Assembly: GCA_002418885.1 (NCBI GenBank)
Contig: DIEZ01000077.1
Span: forward strand, 24,977 to 43,350
DNA length: 18,374 nucleotides
Direction of reading: 5' to 3'
Source: Syntrophaceae bacterium UBA5761
Lineage (GTDB): Bacteria > Desulfobacterota > Syntrophia > Syntrophales > UBA4778
Shown: one piece after another, positions 7,145-14,210 of the stretch
How positions within the stretch are numbered: the first letter of the stretch is position 1
How the letters are laid out: every line of letters begins with the position of its first letter
Made by a program: the position numbers and the translations under genes
Notes under the pieces: generated by a model
Seen by the model: only the letters and a program-made list of their open reading frames with translations
What the model was told of the DNA's origin: nothing
The model's database searches: none

Positions 7145-8329
7145 ATGTCTGAAGATAAAGGTAAATTTAGCCGCCGGGACTTTTTCAAGGGGGCGGCCAT
7201 GGGAGTTCTCGGGGGAGCTTTCCTCGGGATGGGTGTCTATTCCTATTCTCCCTGGCGCAAGGCCCATTTCCCTGAGGTGAAACGCAAAATGACGGACATC
7301 GGCGCCTGCAAGAGCGTCAAGGTAACCAACATCTCCGAAACCAGCTGGTTCAAAAATGCCGTTCTGACGGGCGACATTAAAGGGGCCGGGGGACTTCTGG
7401 TCGACCAGTACACCTACAATTGGCCGCCCTTCGGCGACGGCACCGGGCTGGGCAAAGGCTCATACGCAAAGGGCATCGCCAAGATCATGCATCTGCTTCC
7501 GAACAACCTTGAGGAGGCATGGAGCATCACAGAGAAACTTTCTGTAAACCCGGACAATGCCGGCGGGTTCGCCGCTTTGGTCGAGGTGGAAGAGATGAAC
7601 GGCAAAAAACACAAATACCTTCTCGACAGCGGTTGGTCCTATAAGTGGATGGACGAGTGCTTCAAGCGGGAGGGCATCGACCAGATGCTGAAAAACAGGG
7701 AGATCGAGGCCTTGATCATCTCCCATGAGCACTTCGACCATTTCTGGGGTGTGCCGGTTACCTTCAAGTACGACCCTAACATCACCATGTACATTCCGGA
7801 TACGTTTTATCCCGAAGGTCTTCAATACATCCGGGACGCCGGCCACAAGGGTAAACTGATCAAGGTCAAGCCGGGGCCCAAGGGACTCAACCCCATAATC
7901 CCCGGCGTGGCAACGCTCCTCTTCGATGTCCCCATCATCTGCCGCGTGTACGGCGAGCAGGCGATTTATGCCAATGTGAAGGATCACGGGTTGGTCAGCG
8001 TCACGGGCTGCTGCCACTTCGGCATCATCCAGTTTGCCGAGACCGCCTTCCGGGAATTCAAATATGAGAAGGACCAGCTTTACGGCATCTACGGCGGACT
8101 GCACATATCTCCTTTTGAGGACTGGGACCCGAAGTACGACGACCTGGTGATATCCCTCGGCAAATACGGATTCCAGAAGGTCGGATGTAACCATTGCACA
8201 GGTGTCATCTGCGCCAAGAAGTTCATCGAACGAGGGTACCCTATCCAGAAGGGCACGGCCAGGTTCCGGTCGCCCGACCCGGCATACCTGGGTAACGGGG
8301 ACAGAATCGGCTTCGGGGTCGAGGTATGA
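7145..8329 (+). CDS. Tat-exported MBL-fold metallohydrolase, COG1237 type
   Basis: A 394-residue MBL-fold protein with a Tat signal: S-R-R-D-F-F-K-G at residues 9-16, then an Ala/Gly/Leu/Met-rich h-region to about residue 34. No clean AxA site is visible, so it may stay anchored in the membrane facing the periplasm. Metal motifs are H-E-H-F-D-H at residues 194-199, G-C-C-H-F-G, Y-G-G-L-H-I-S and G-C-N-H-C-T-G in the same order as in the cytoplasmic MBL protein upstream, with C-C-H replacing C-A-H. The region between signal and first motif, with a G-D-G-T-G-L-G-K-G segment, is longer than in the cytoplasmic paralogue. AGGAGG at 7135-7140 precedes the ATG by four bases. It follows the membrane protein by 18 bp. 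Tat export implies folding, and probably metal loading, in the cytoplasm; the adjacent COG0523 GTPase fits that job. Confidence 0.88.
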   Translation: MSEDKGKFSRRDFFKGAAMGVLGGAFLGMGVYSYSPWRKAHFPEVKRKMTDIGACKSVKVTNISETSWFKNAVLTGDIKGAGGLLVDQYTYNWPPFGDGTGLGKGSYAKGIAKIMHLLPNNLEEAWSITEKLSVNPDNAGGFAALVEVEEMNGKKHKYLLDSGWSYKWMDECFKREGIDQMLKNREIEALIISHEHFDHFWGVPVTFKYDPNITMYIPDTFYPEGLQYIRDAGHKGKLIKVKPGPKGLNPIIPGVATLLFDVPIICRVYGEQAIYANVKDHGLVSVTGCCHFGIIQFAETAFREFKYEKDQLYGIYGGLHISPFEDWDPKYDDLVISLGKYGFQKVGCNHCTGVICAKKFIERGYPIQKGTARFRSPDPAYLGNGDRIGFGVEV

Positions 8330-8342
8330 CGGTATTGAGGTC

Positions 8343-10193
8343 GTGAAACTGCGGGATTTTTTTCAAAGAGATGTCCGGACCGACGCGCAGGACACTCTCC
8401 AGGGGCTCTTGCGCGCTGTACTCATGCGCGCACAGTTTGTTCCCGGTGCACGCCACGCGCTGGGCTGGCGCGGCCTGAAACAGTCGGTCGCGTCGACTGG
8501 GGAAGGTTGGACCGCCCGAATTGACGGTCATGCCGGTGTCTTCGGAGTTTGTTTCAACGGCTTCAAAGAAGAGAAGGGCTGGGTGGTCGGCTCATTCGGT
8601 CTGAGTTATTTCCCGGATGCAGATGAAGCGATGGTCGAGTGTTGTTCCCTTCGGGCCGCGGCTTACAGCCAGCGGCCCGATTACATGTCCCTTGTCCGCG
8701 ATTTTCTGCAGAATGAGGAACTGATGCCGCTTTTTTCCGTCGGCACACTATTCCTCGCCCTCGATACCCGGCAACAGGCACTGTATCTCGGCATGGAAAG
8801 CCCGACCACACAGCGCAGCATTGCCAAAAACGGCGTTCGCCTCCCCAGTAATCAAGGCATGGTATGGGCGATAGAGCCCGGCGCATACGACCAGAATTTT
8901 CCTTCACTGCCTGTTACGAAGGCATTTTTCGAGGTCTTGGCGGCCTCCGTATCCTACAACTTAGAACAGACCCCGGGGTGGTTGATCGAAAGGCGCTACC
9001 CTGGTATGGAGGTCGTCTATGATGACAGGGAGATCCAAAGTAAGCCCGCGCCGGACATCGAAGATGTCTTTGTCGGTCTTGGATACGGCGAAGGCCGATT
9101 CTTTGACCCCTTTGAGACATCGGTCGGCAGAGATTGCGCGGCGGGCAAAGAGATACTGTGGTGCGGGGCGGGTGTTGTTCCAGAGGACTACAGACAGATG
9201 CGGTGGTGGAAAGCCTACCACCAGAAAAGCAACGGGATTCCGAACAAACAGATTTCCGGAATCGACGAGCGCCCGCCGCTCATCGTCCTTTCGGGCTTCC
9301 TTGGTGCGGGCAAGACGAGCTTTCTCCGGCACTTTATCGAGTATCAGACCCAGCGCAGCCGCTTCGTTGCGGTGATTCAGAACGAGATCGGCGACATCGG
9401 CCTGGACGGGAAACTCCTCGACTACAAGGTTACGGAAATCGATGAAGGCTGTATCTGCTGCAGCCTGGTGCAAAACCTAAAGCCTGCAATCCAGGATATT
9501 CTGTTGAGCTTTCGGCCCGATTTTATCATCCTCGAAACCACGGGGGCGGCGAACCCCTTCAACTTGCTGGATGAGATTAGCGAAGTCGAATCGCTGGTAC
9601 GGTACGATTGCGCTGTAACGGTCGTCGATGCCGTAAATCTCGACCGTTCGTTATCGCAATTCTCGGTTGCAAAGGAGCAGATCAAGGCAGCGGATGTCTT
9701 GCTTCTGAACAAATGCGACCTCGCAAATGAGCCACACCTCCAGAAGGCGCGCCATAAGCTTCAGGAGATCAACCCCAAAGCCGTCATCTTTATGGCGGAA
9801 AGGGGCGATTTAAACCCATCCCTTATTTTAGATACGGAAGACCGGTGGGCCGGGAAGGACCTACCGACCTCACTCAGCGACTCCAAGTCTTCCGTCCCCG
9901 GCTCACACGTTCACGACGGATTGCAGTGTAAGACGCTGATGATCACCGACCCCATAGATCGAGAGAGGTTTCTTTCCGTCGTCGAATCACTCCCGCCTGG
10001 CGTCTTTCGCATGAAGGGAATCGTCGAGTTTTCCGATACACCGCAACCTATGCTGTTTCAATATGTCGCCGGACGTTTTGAACTATCGCTTTTTCCTAGA
10101 CCCGAAGTGACAGACCGCTTTCTAACCATAATCGCTCGAGGAGAAGTGCCGGACCTTGCAAGAAAGCTTCGTTCGGGAAACCAGTTAGAATAA
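8343..10193 (+). CDS. COG0523/CobW-family GTPase fused to a large unrecognised N-terminal region
   Basis: About 616 residues. The C-terminal half is a COG0523 (CobW/YjiA/Nha3) G3E GTPase, a family that delivers or inserts metals. It has Walker A G-F-L-G-A-G-K-T-S at about residues 318-326, the metal-binding C-I-C-C near residue 370, the E-T-T-G-A-A-N-P switch and N-K-C-D for guanine. An H-V-H pair precedes the C-terminal CobW_C-like region. The first roughly 310 residues match nothing I know; they are soluble, with Trp/Tyr/Gly-rich strands and a G-Y-G-E-G-R-F-F segment. Usual COG0523 proteins are 300-400 residues, so this is a fusion. Start: GTG 8343 is chosen because earlier in-frame codons overlap the MBL gene in another frame; its Shine-Dalgarno is poor, and ATG 8424 is an alternative. 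Its place right after the Tat-MBL gene suggests it metallates that protein. Confidence 0.8.
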   Translation: MKLRDFFQRDVRTDAQDTLQGLLRAVLMRAQFVPGARHALGWRGLKQSVASTGEGWTARIDGHAGVFGVCFNGFKEEKGWVVGSFGLSYFPDADEAMVECCSLRAAAYSQRPDYMSLVRDFLQNEELMPLFSVGTLFLALDTRQQALYLGMESPTTQRSIAKNGVRLPSNQGMVWAIEPGAYDQNFPSLPVTKAFFEVLAASVSYNLEQTPGWLIERRYPGMEVVYDDREIQSKPAPDIEDVFVGLGYGEGRFFDPFETSVGRDCAAGKEILWCGAGVVPEDYRQMRWWKAYHQKSNGIPNKQISGIDERPPLIVLSGFLGAGKTSFLRHFIEYQTQRSRFVAVIQNEIGDIGLDGKLLDYKVTEIDEGCICCSLVQNLKPAIQDILLSFRPDFIILETTGAANPFNLLDEISEVESLVRYDCAVTVVDAVNLDRSLSQFSVAKEQIKAADVLLLNKCDLANEPHLQKARHKLQEINPKAVIFMAERGDLNPSLILDTEDRWAGKDLPTSLSDSKSSVPGSHVHDGLQCKTLMITDPIDRERFLSVVESLPPGVFRMKGIVEFSDTPQPMLFQYVAGRFELSLFPRPEVTDRFLTIIARGEVPDLARKLRSGNQLE

Positions 10194-10265
10194 AAAGCCG
10201 GATCAATCGGACTCCATTTCGGTTTCAAAAACACTTACCATACCCTGCCCATCACGGGCTTTCCG

Positions 10266-11447
10266 TCATAACGCGCCCTTTCCTCGTCCTGCTCTAAGGA
10301 AGACGATAAATTGTCTGCCTATCTCCCCGACACGGTCCAGGTACAACCTCGCCCCGGCGATACCCTCGGTCGCGTAACGCCTCTGAAACAAGATGCTCCG
10401 GGGGGGGAAAAAGGTGTAAATAATGAACTTTGCCTTGTCGAGGAGACATTTATTCATTGCCAGGTGAACGAAAAAACTGCTCCCCCGGAGTCTCTCATTA
10501 GCAAGCTGAGTATTCAAGAACCAGCGCTCCGGCAGTGTGATTCGGGCAGGTTTCAGATTCTCCATAACCTCCGGGGGCAAGGAAAAGGAGCTGAAGCGGG
10601 AGGCGATAAGAAGCCCGAAGTAGACGAAACGGTACAGACGGAACCTCCTTGCCTCCTCCACGAGGAACCCCCAATCGATATTTTTCCCGTAAAACCGGAG
10701 GGCGAAAAAAAGGTCGCAGACGAGGATGAGACGGTCGAAGGAGTGACCGACCCTGAGGGCATGTTCACAGAGGTAGATGATCAGGTGTTCCGGGGAAAGG
10801 ATTCGGGTATCCGCATCGGCAACCCTGGCCCTGCGGGACTTCTCCCACAGGGCGTCCATATCTATGAAGGCGACGTAGGCCGTCGCCGGCACGGATGTGT
10901 TCACCAGATGCCAGTGGACGTGAATGCCGACGGACGAGGGATCGTCCCGCCGGTACTCTACGCTGGCCAGATACCCCTCGGGGTTGTCGAGGGCCAGGCG
11001 GGCACTGCTGTCGACAGAGCGGTAGCCGAGGCCGTTGAGATACTTGTCCACGGCGAGGAGCTCCCGTTTTTTTACGAGCAGGTCGCAATCGCCCGCCCCG
11101 CGCAGAGCCGTCTGGGGATAGACGCACTCCCCCAGGGCGATGCCCTTGAAAACCAAGAAGTCTATCCCCGCCTCCTGGAGGCCACGGAATACCTTCCTTA
11201 TAACGGCGATAGATTCTAAGGTAGTCTTTACGCGACGGTGGTAGGAATCCGTCAGGCCGCTTTTAACATTATCGGGTAGGAGATGCCCAAGCCCATACCG
11301 GCGCAGGTTGTAGTAGAGCAAGGCGGCGACCCCTTCCCGGTGGGCCGTCTCAACAAGATAATTCCAGTCTATCGGGTCTTTGGAGGCTGCTTCCCTGCCG
11401 TCCCGCTCCAGCACTTTCTCCGGTGTGAAAAGGAACCGGCAGAGCAT
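10266..11447 (-). CDS. NTP_transf_5 family nucleotidyltransferase
   Basis: A 393-residue protein of the uncharacterised nucleotidyltransferase family (Pfam NTP_transf_5). The catalytic core is visible: F-K-G-I-A-L near residues 100-105 and R-G-A-G-D-C-D-L-L-V at residues 116-125, where Asp120 and Asp122 are the probable metal ligands, plus a downstream H-V-H-W-H-L segment. Members often sit with PqqD, HPr-kinase-like and RiPP genes, for example around lasso peptides, and are thought to add a nucleotidyl or sugar-type group to the peptide; the reaction is not established. Here it diverges from a PqqD gene and faces the CobW gene end to end with a 72-bp gap that holds no convincing terminator. 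The ATG has GGAGA about twelve bases upstream, and a strong promoter lies about 80 bases further up. Confidence 0.82.
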   Translation of the reverse strand: MLCRFLFTPEKVLERDGREAASKDPIDWNYLVETAHREGVAALLYYNLRRYGLGHLLPDNVKSGLTDSYHRRVKTTLESIAVIRKVFRGLQEAGIDFLVFKGIALGECVYPQTALRGAGDCDLLVKKRELLAVDKYLNGLGYRSVDSSARLALDNPEGYLASVEYRRDDPSSVGIHVHWHLVNTSVPATAYVAFIDMDALWEKSRRARVADADTRILSPEHLIIYLCEHALRVGHSFDRLILVCDLFFALRFYGKNIDWGFLVEEARRFRLYRFVYFGLLIASRFSSFSLPPEVMENLKPARITLPERWFLNTQLANERLRGSSFFVHLAMNKCLLDKAKFIIYTFFPPRSILFQRRYATEGIAGARLYLDRVGEIGRQFIVFLRAGRGKGAL

Positions 11448-11532
11448 CCTGTCTTCGTCTCTCCAGGCTATGGTCCCCTCCCGTCGGGTGCATCTTATAA
11501 GGTCGAAAAATGTTTAAATTTCCTGTGCCCTG

Positions 11533-11538
11533 TATTAT
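11533..11538 (+). promoter_or_regulatory. Possible -10 box for the plus-strand RiPP operon
   Basis: TATTAT (5 of 6 to TATAAT) in a locally AT-rich 60-bp patch, 40 bases before the PqqD start. A TTTAAA lies 14 bases upstream, too close for a good -35. It shares five bases with the minus-strand -10. Weak on its own. Confidence 0.25.
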
Positions 11539-11561
11539 AGTCATCACAGAAAATAAGTCAA
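11534..11561 (-). promoter_or_regulatory. Sigma70-type promoter for the nucleotidyltransferase gene
   Basis: Read on the minus strand: TTGACT (-35, positions 11561-11556), a 16-base spacer, and a perfect TATAAT (-10, 11539-11534). Transcription would start near 11527, giving an 80-base leader before the ATG at 11447. It is the best promoter-like sequence I found in the window and lies in the only AT-rich gap of this locus. Confidence 0.6.
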
Positions 11562-11578
11562 AAAGTGGGGGATAGCCG

Positions 11579-11875
11579 GTGCCGACGATCGCGAACGATG
11601 AAAGACTGGTCCAGAATGAAAACAGCGTCTTTCGGGAAGAAGATGACGGTGCCTTCCTCTTTGACCCGGAAGGGGGGAGGCTCAAGTACCTCAATGCCAC
11701 GGGGGCCGAGGTGTACCGCCTGTGTGACGGGACCAGGAACGTCGAAGAGATAGTAGACGTCGTGGCCGGTGTTTTCGCGGAAACGCCGAGAAAAAACATC
11801 GAAAGGGACGTCACGGCCTTCCTCGCCACCCTTCTCGAGATGAACTTCATTGTCCGGGCTTGTCATGACATCTGA
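11579..11875 (+). CDS. PqqD-family peptide-recognition protein
   Basis: A 98-residue protein with the PqqD fold, the RiPP recognition element that binds leader peptides and presents them to a radical SAM maturase. Typical wording is seen: F-D-P-E-G-G-R-L-K-Y-L-N near residues 28-39, G-A-E-V-Y-R-L-C-D-G-T-R near 42-53, then V-E-E-I-V and a long C-terminal helix ending in L-E-M-N-F-I. Length equals that of stand-alone PqqD. The start is GTG, with GGGGGA about seven bases upstream; no in-frame ATG is near. Its last 11 bases overlap the start of the radical SAM/SPASM gene, which couples the pair. Its natural ligand is inferred to be the Cys-rich peptide encoded at 13905-14210, on the opposite strand. 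Confidence 0.85.
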   Translation: MPTIANDERLVQNENSVFREEDDGAFLFDPEGGRLKYLNATGAEVYRLCDGTRNVEEIVDVVAGVFAETPRKNIERDVTAFLATLLEMNFIVRACHDI

Positions 11876-12965
11876 CCCAAAAAAGCGTTTTCCGTTGCAT
11901 TCCATATACCTGTACCTGTCGGACCGTTGCAACCTCCGCTGCCGTCACTGCTGGGTGGCGCCGCCTGACGGACAAGGTCAGCCTTCGAAAAGAGACGATG
12001 TGGACGCCTCCTTTATCAAGGATGCCATTGTCAAGGCAAAGGCGCTGGGTCTCAACACAGTGAAGATCACGGGGGGAGAGCCGTTCCTGAGGAAGGACAT
12101 CATAGAAATCATCGAGTTTCTGCATTTGCAAGGACTCAACATCGACATCGAGACAAACGGCACTCTCCTCGACGGCGAGCTCGTTCGTGGTATCGTCCGT
12201 TGCGGGGTACGCCAAGTGTCGGTGAGCCTGGACAGCTCCGAACCCGCCGGGCACGACCTTTTCAGGGGTGTGACAGGGAGCCATAGCGCCGCCCTCACGG
12301 GCCTGAAACTGCTCGTCGAAAACGGGGTGACAGTCCAGATAATCATGACCCTCTTCAGAGATAACATCGTCGAAATCGATAAGATGGCGGCCCTCGCCGC
12401 GAAGTCGGGTGCCGAGTCGTTGAAGATAAACCCCGTCATGCCTACGGGTCGAGGCGTCAACATCTTCAGCGAGGGGAGGAACATACCTACGGACGAGCTT
12501 ATCCGGATAGAAAGGAGGGTCGGGGAAGAACTGGCGCCCAAGTATGAGCCTCTCGACATCTATTTCGACCTTCCCGTCGCCCTGCGGTCTCTCAAGAGGA
12601 TCCTCGAAAAACCGCTCAGCGAATGCCACGTCCTCAACATCATCGGCATCCTCGCCGACGGGACGATCTCCCTCTGCGGCATCGGCGAGACGGAGACGGA
12701 ACTAAACATGGGCAACATCGCTCAGGACGACATCGGTGAGGTCTGGGACAACCATCCCATCCTCTCGGGGTTGAGGAGGATAGTGCCGAGCGGGTTGACG
12801 GGGGTCTGTGGACTTTGCCTCTTCAAGTTCCGGTGTCAGGGGGCCTGCCGTGCATCGGCCTACGCTCTGACGGGGGACCTCGGCGCCCCTTTCTTCTTGT
12901 GTGCCGATACCTACGAAAAGGGAATCTTTCCCCCGTCGAGATTGACGATGAAGGAAGATAGATGA
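11865..12965 (+). CDS. Radical SAM/SPASM peptide maturase (first copy)
   Basis: A 366-residue enzyme. The radical SAM motif C-N-L-R-C-R-H-C is at residues 22-29, and G-G-E-P-F-L follows near residue 70. The C-terminal SPASM domain is complete: C-H-V-L near the start, D-G-T-I-S-L-C, then C-x2-C-x5-C-x3-C (C-G-L-C ... C-Q-G-A-C) and a last Cys in F-F-L-C-A-D. SPASM domains hold two auxiliary [4Fe-4S] clusters in peptide-modifying enzymes such as PqqE, AlbA and the anaerobic sulfatase maturases. I chose ATG 11865 over TTG 11850, which would overlap the PqqD gene further. The stop overlaps the ATG of the HPr-kinase-like gene (ATGA). Thioether formation on the precursor's cysteines is the likely chemistry, but C-C bonds or epimerisation are possible. 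It resembles the Scm-cassette radical SAM enzymes by memory. Confidence 0.88.
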   Translation: MTSDPKKRFPLHSIYLYLSDRCNLRCRHCWVAPPDGQGQPSKRDDVDASFIKDAIVKAKALGLNTVKITGGEPFLRKDIIEIIEFLHLQGLNIDIETNGTLLDGELVRGIVRCGVRQVSVSLDSSEPAGHDLFRGVTGSHSAALTGLKLLVENGVTVQIIMTLFRDNIVEIDKMAALAAKSGAESLKINPVMPTGRGVNIFSEGRNIPTDELIRIERRVGEELAPKYEPLDIYFDLPVALRSLKRILEKPLSECHVLNIIGILADGTISLCGIGETETELNMGNIAQDDIGEVWDNHPILSGLRRIVPSGLTGVCGLCLFKFRCQGACRASAYALTGDLGAPFFLCADTYEKGIFPPSRLTMKEDR

Positions 12966-13888
12966 GTCTGCCCAAGAGTAATGAAACAACAATCCGTCTT
13001 TCTTTCGGCGACATCGGCTGGGAGATTCGTTTCGAGAAAGGCCTCGAGCCGCTGGCGTCCCGGTTTCTGCCGCTCTTTTCCGGTTTTCTGAGGGATTGCC
13101 GGAGGGTCGATGCAGTGCTCCATGTGGCCTGTGACTTCAGGACGAAGGTCAAGAGGCCCCCCGCAGTTCCTGTTTCGATGAAACCCGACGACGATGGGTT
13201 TGCGGCGATCAGCCCTGCTTTGGAGCGCCATTTTGGGATCGACCCCTTCGGCACTTCTGTCGTGGCGTTCAAGAACGGATGCCTCGCCTACCGGGGCATG
13301 TCCGACGAAGGACACTTCCTCTTCTACAACACAAGAAGATTCAACAACTTTTCCGGGACATTCTACAAACTGTTCTACCTCTTTGCCTGTCTCGTCGTCG
13401 CAGAAAAGGGCGGCCTAGTAGTACACGGGACGGGCTTCGACTTGGACGGTGTAGGGGCACTGTTTGTGGGGGCCTCAGGGGCGGGGAAGACCACAGTCGC
13501 CTCGACGGCGCCCCTCGACCGCGTCCTTTCCGACGACGGGCCGGTGGTCAGAAGAGACAAACGAGGAAATTTCCTCATCTACGCCTCTCCGTTTCGCCAG
13601 ATACACGCCTTCAGTGACGCTGAATCCGACGATACAAAGAAGAAGTCGCTTTTACGGAACATCTATTTCCTCAACAAGTCCGACAGGTTCGACGTTTTAC
13701 CGAGGGCCAGGGTTCAGGCCCTGGCGGAAATGGTCTTGCAACACATCCACGCCTTTCCTCTCATGTCGCCGCACTCGAAGAAGGCCGTATTCCTGTTCGT
13801 CCATGAGCTTTTTTCGTCGGTAGGGATATTCGACCTGCACTTCCGCCGGGACGACCCCGTCTGGGAAGTTATCCTCGGTAGAGGATAG
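12962..13888 (+). CDS. HPr-kinase-like P-loop protein of a RiPP cluster
   Basis: A 308-residue protein. Its C-terminal half looks like HprK-related kinases: H-G-T-G near residue 155, the P-loop G-A-S-G-A-G-K-T-T at residues 170-178, and L-S-D-D-G at 189-193 for the acidic metal-binding strand. The N-terminal 150 residues lack a known domain but match the layout of stand-alone HprK-like proteins found with PqqD and nucleotidyltransferase genes. In paeninodin-type lasso peptide clusters such a kinase phosphorylates a serine of the precursor; that function is transferred here only as inference. Alternatively it is the ScmC protein of the SynChlorMet cassette, whose role is unknown. The catalytic His of true HPr kinases is not obvious to me. 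It ends 16 bp from the oppositely transcribed precursor gene. Confidence 0.75.
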   Translation: MSLPKSNETTIRLSFGDIGWEIRFEKGLEPLASRFLPLFSGFLRDCRRVDAVLHVACDFRTKVKRPPAVPVSMKPDDDGFAAISPALERHFGIDPFGTSVVAFKNGCLAYRGMSDEGHFLFYNTRRFNNFSGTFYKLFYLFACLVVAEKGGLVVHGTGFDLDGVGALFVGASGAGKTTVASTAPLDRVLSDDGPVVRRDKRGNFLIYASPFRQIHAFSDAESDDTKKKSLLRNIYFLNKSDRFDVLPRARVQALAEMVLQHIHAFPLMSPHSKKAVFLFVHELFSSVGIFDLHFRRDDPVWEVILGRG

Positions 13889-13904
13889 AAGAAAACCCTG
13901 GACG

Positions 13905-14210
13905 TCAACGAGGCGCGCTACCTACTTTACAGCCAGCGGCAGCGACACTTCCCGGTTTACATTGCCCACCCGCTACGCTCCCGCCTTGGCACTTTGTCCC
14001 CGAGGCTGAAGACCCGGGGTTGCATGCACCGCCGGTAGAGCTGCCGGGCTGACATTTTGTACCGCTGGCCTGGGAACCGGGTTTACAGTCGGCGGACGGC
14101 GAGCCACCGAGCTGACATTTTACAGCCGTGAGTTCGCTCTGTGCGTGGGCCTCCCCGCCGAGGTCGATTATCCGGGGGGGTTCATAAGGCAGTTTGAATC
14201 GGTGTTTCAT
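13905..14210 (-). CDS. Cys-Gly-Ser repeat RiPP precursor peptide
   Basis: A 101-residue peptide, candidate substrate of this locus. Residues 1-30 form a charged, low-Cys leader with K-L-P-Y-E-P-P-R-I-I-D-L-G, a pattern common at the start of PqqD-bound precursors. Residues 31-101 are the core: seven Cys at 32, 42, 53, 63, 74, 84 and 94, spaced 10 or 11 apart, each followed by x-x-G-S (first copy x-x-G-G-S). Composition is almost only Gly, Ser, Ala, Cys, Pro, Lys, Gln and Thr. No His, Trp or Tyr occurs after residue 22. The ATG overlaps the stop of the maturase gene as ATGA, with AGAGGG six bases upstream of it. An earlier in-frame ATG (14288) is inside the maturase gene and has no support. 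The product is unknown. Confidence 0.8.
   Translation of the reverse strand: MKHRFKLPYEPPRIIDLGGEAHAQSELTAVKCQLGGSPSADCKPGSQASGTKCQPGSSTGGACNPGSSASGTKCQGGSVAGGQCKPGSVAAAGCKVGSAPR
13932..14120 (-). repeat. Three tandem 21-residue (63-bp) repeats in the precursor core
   Basis: Residues 31-51, 52-72 and 73-93 of the precursor align without gaps. Each unit opens with K-C-Q, has a second Cys (after eleven, eleven and eleven residues respectively), and carries C-(K/N)-P-G-S in its second half. A seventh half-unit, C-K-V-G-S, ends the peptide. The units differ at many positions, so the repeat is old or under selection at the protein level and not a recent DNA slip. Confidence 0.85.

Noticed and set aside
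6002..7267. Long minus-strand open frame (421 residues) opposite the membrane protein
   Set aside because: The plus strand has a continuous hydrophobic-segment pattern, ribosome site and operon spacing; the minus frame is His/Arg/Glu/Pro-rich without any domain.
8202..8342. N-terminal extension of the CobW-fusion reading frame, giving a 663-residue protein
   Set aside because: It overlaps the end of the Tat-MBL gene in another frame, reads as low-complexity Ser/Arg/Gly/Thr, and nothing in it resembles a domain. GTG 8343 is preferred, though its ribosome site is weak.
10247..10259. GCCC-ATCAC-GGGC hairpin between the CobW and nucleotidyltransferase genes
   Set aside because: The stem is only four pairs and the following T-run is three bases, too weak to call a terminator.
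10311..11219. Long plus-strand open frame (302 residues) opposite the nucleotidyltransferase
   Set aside because: It is antisense to a clear family match, shows no motif, and its Gly/Glu/Asp/Val-rich makeup is typical of a reverse-strand shadow in GC-rich DNA.
13889..14210. Cys-rich repeat stretch as a CRISPR-like or intergenic DNA repeat
   Set aside because: The 63-bp units are contiguous and in frame, with no spacers, and conservation is clearer in the protein than in the DNA.
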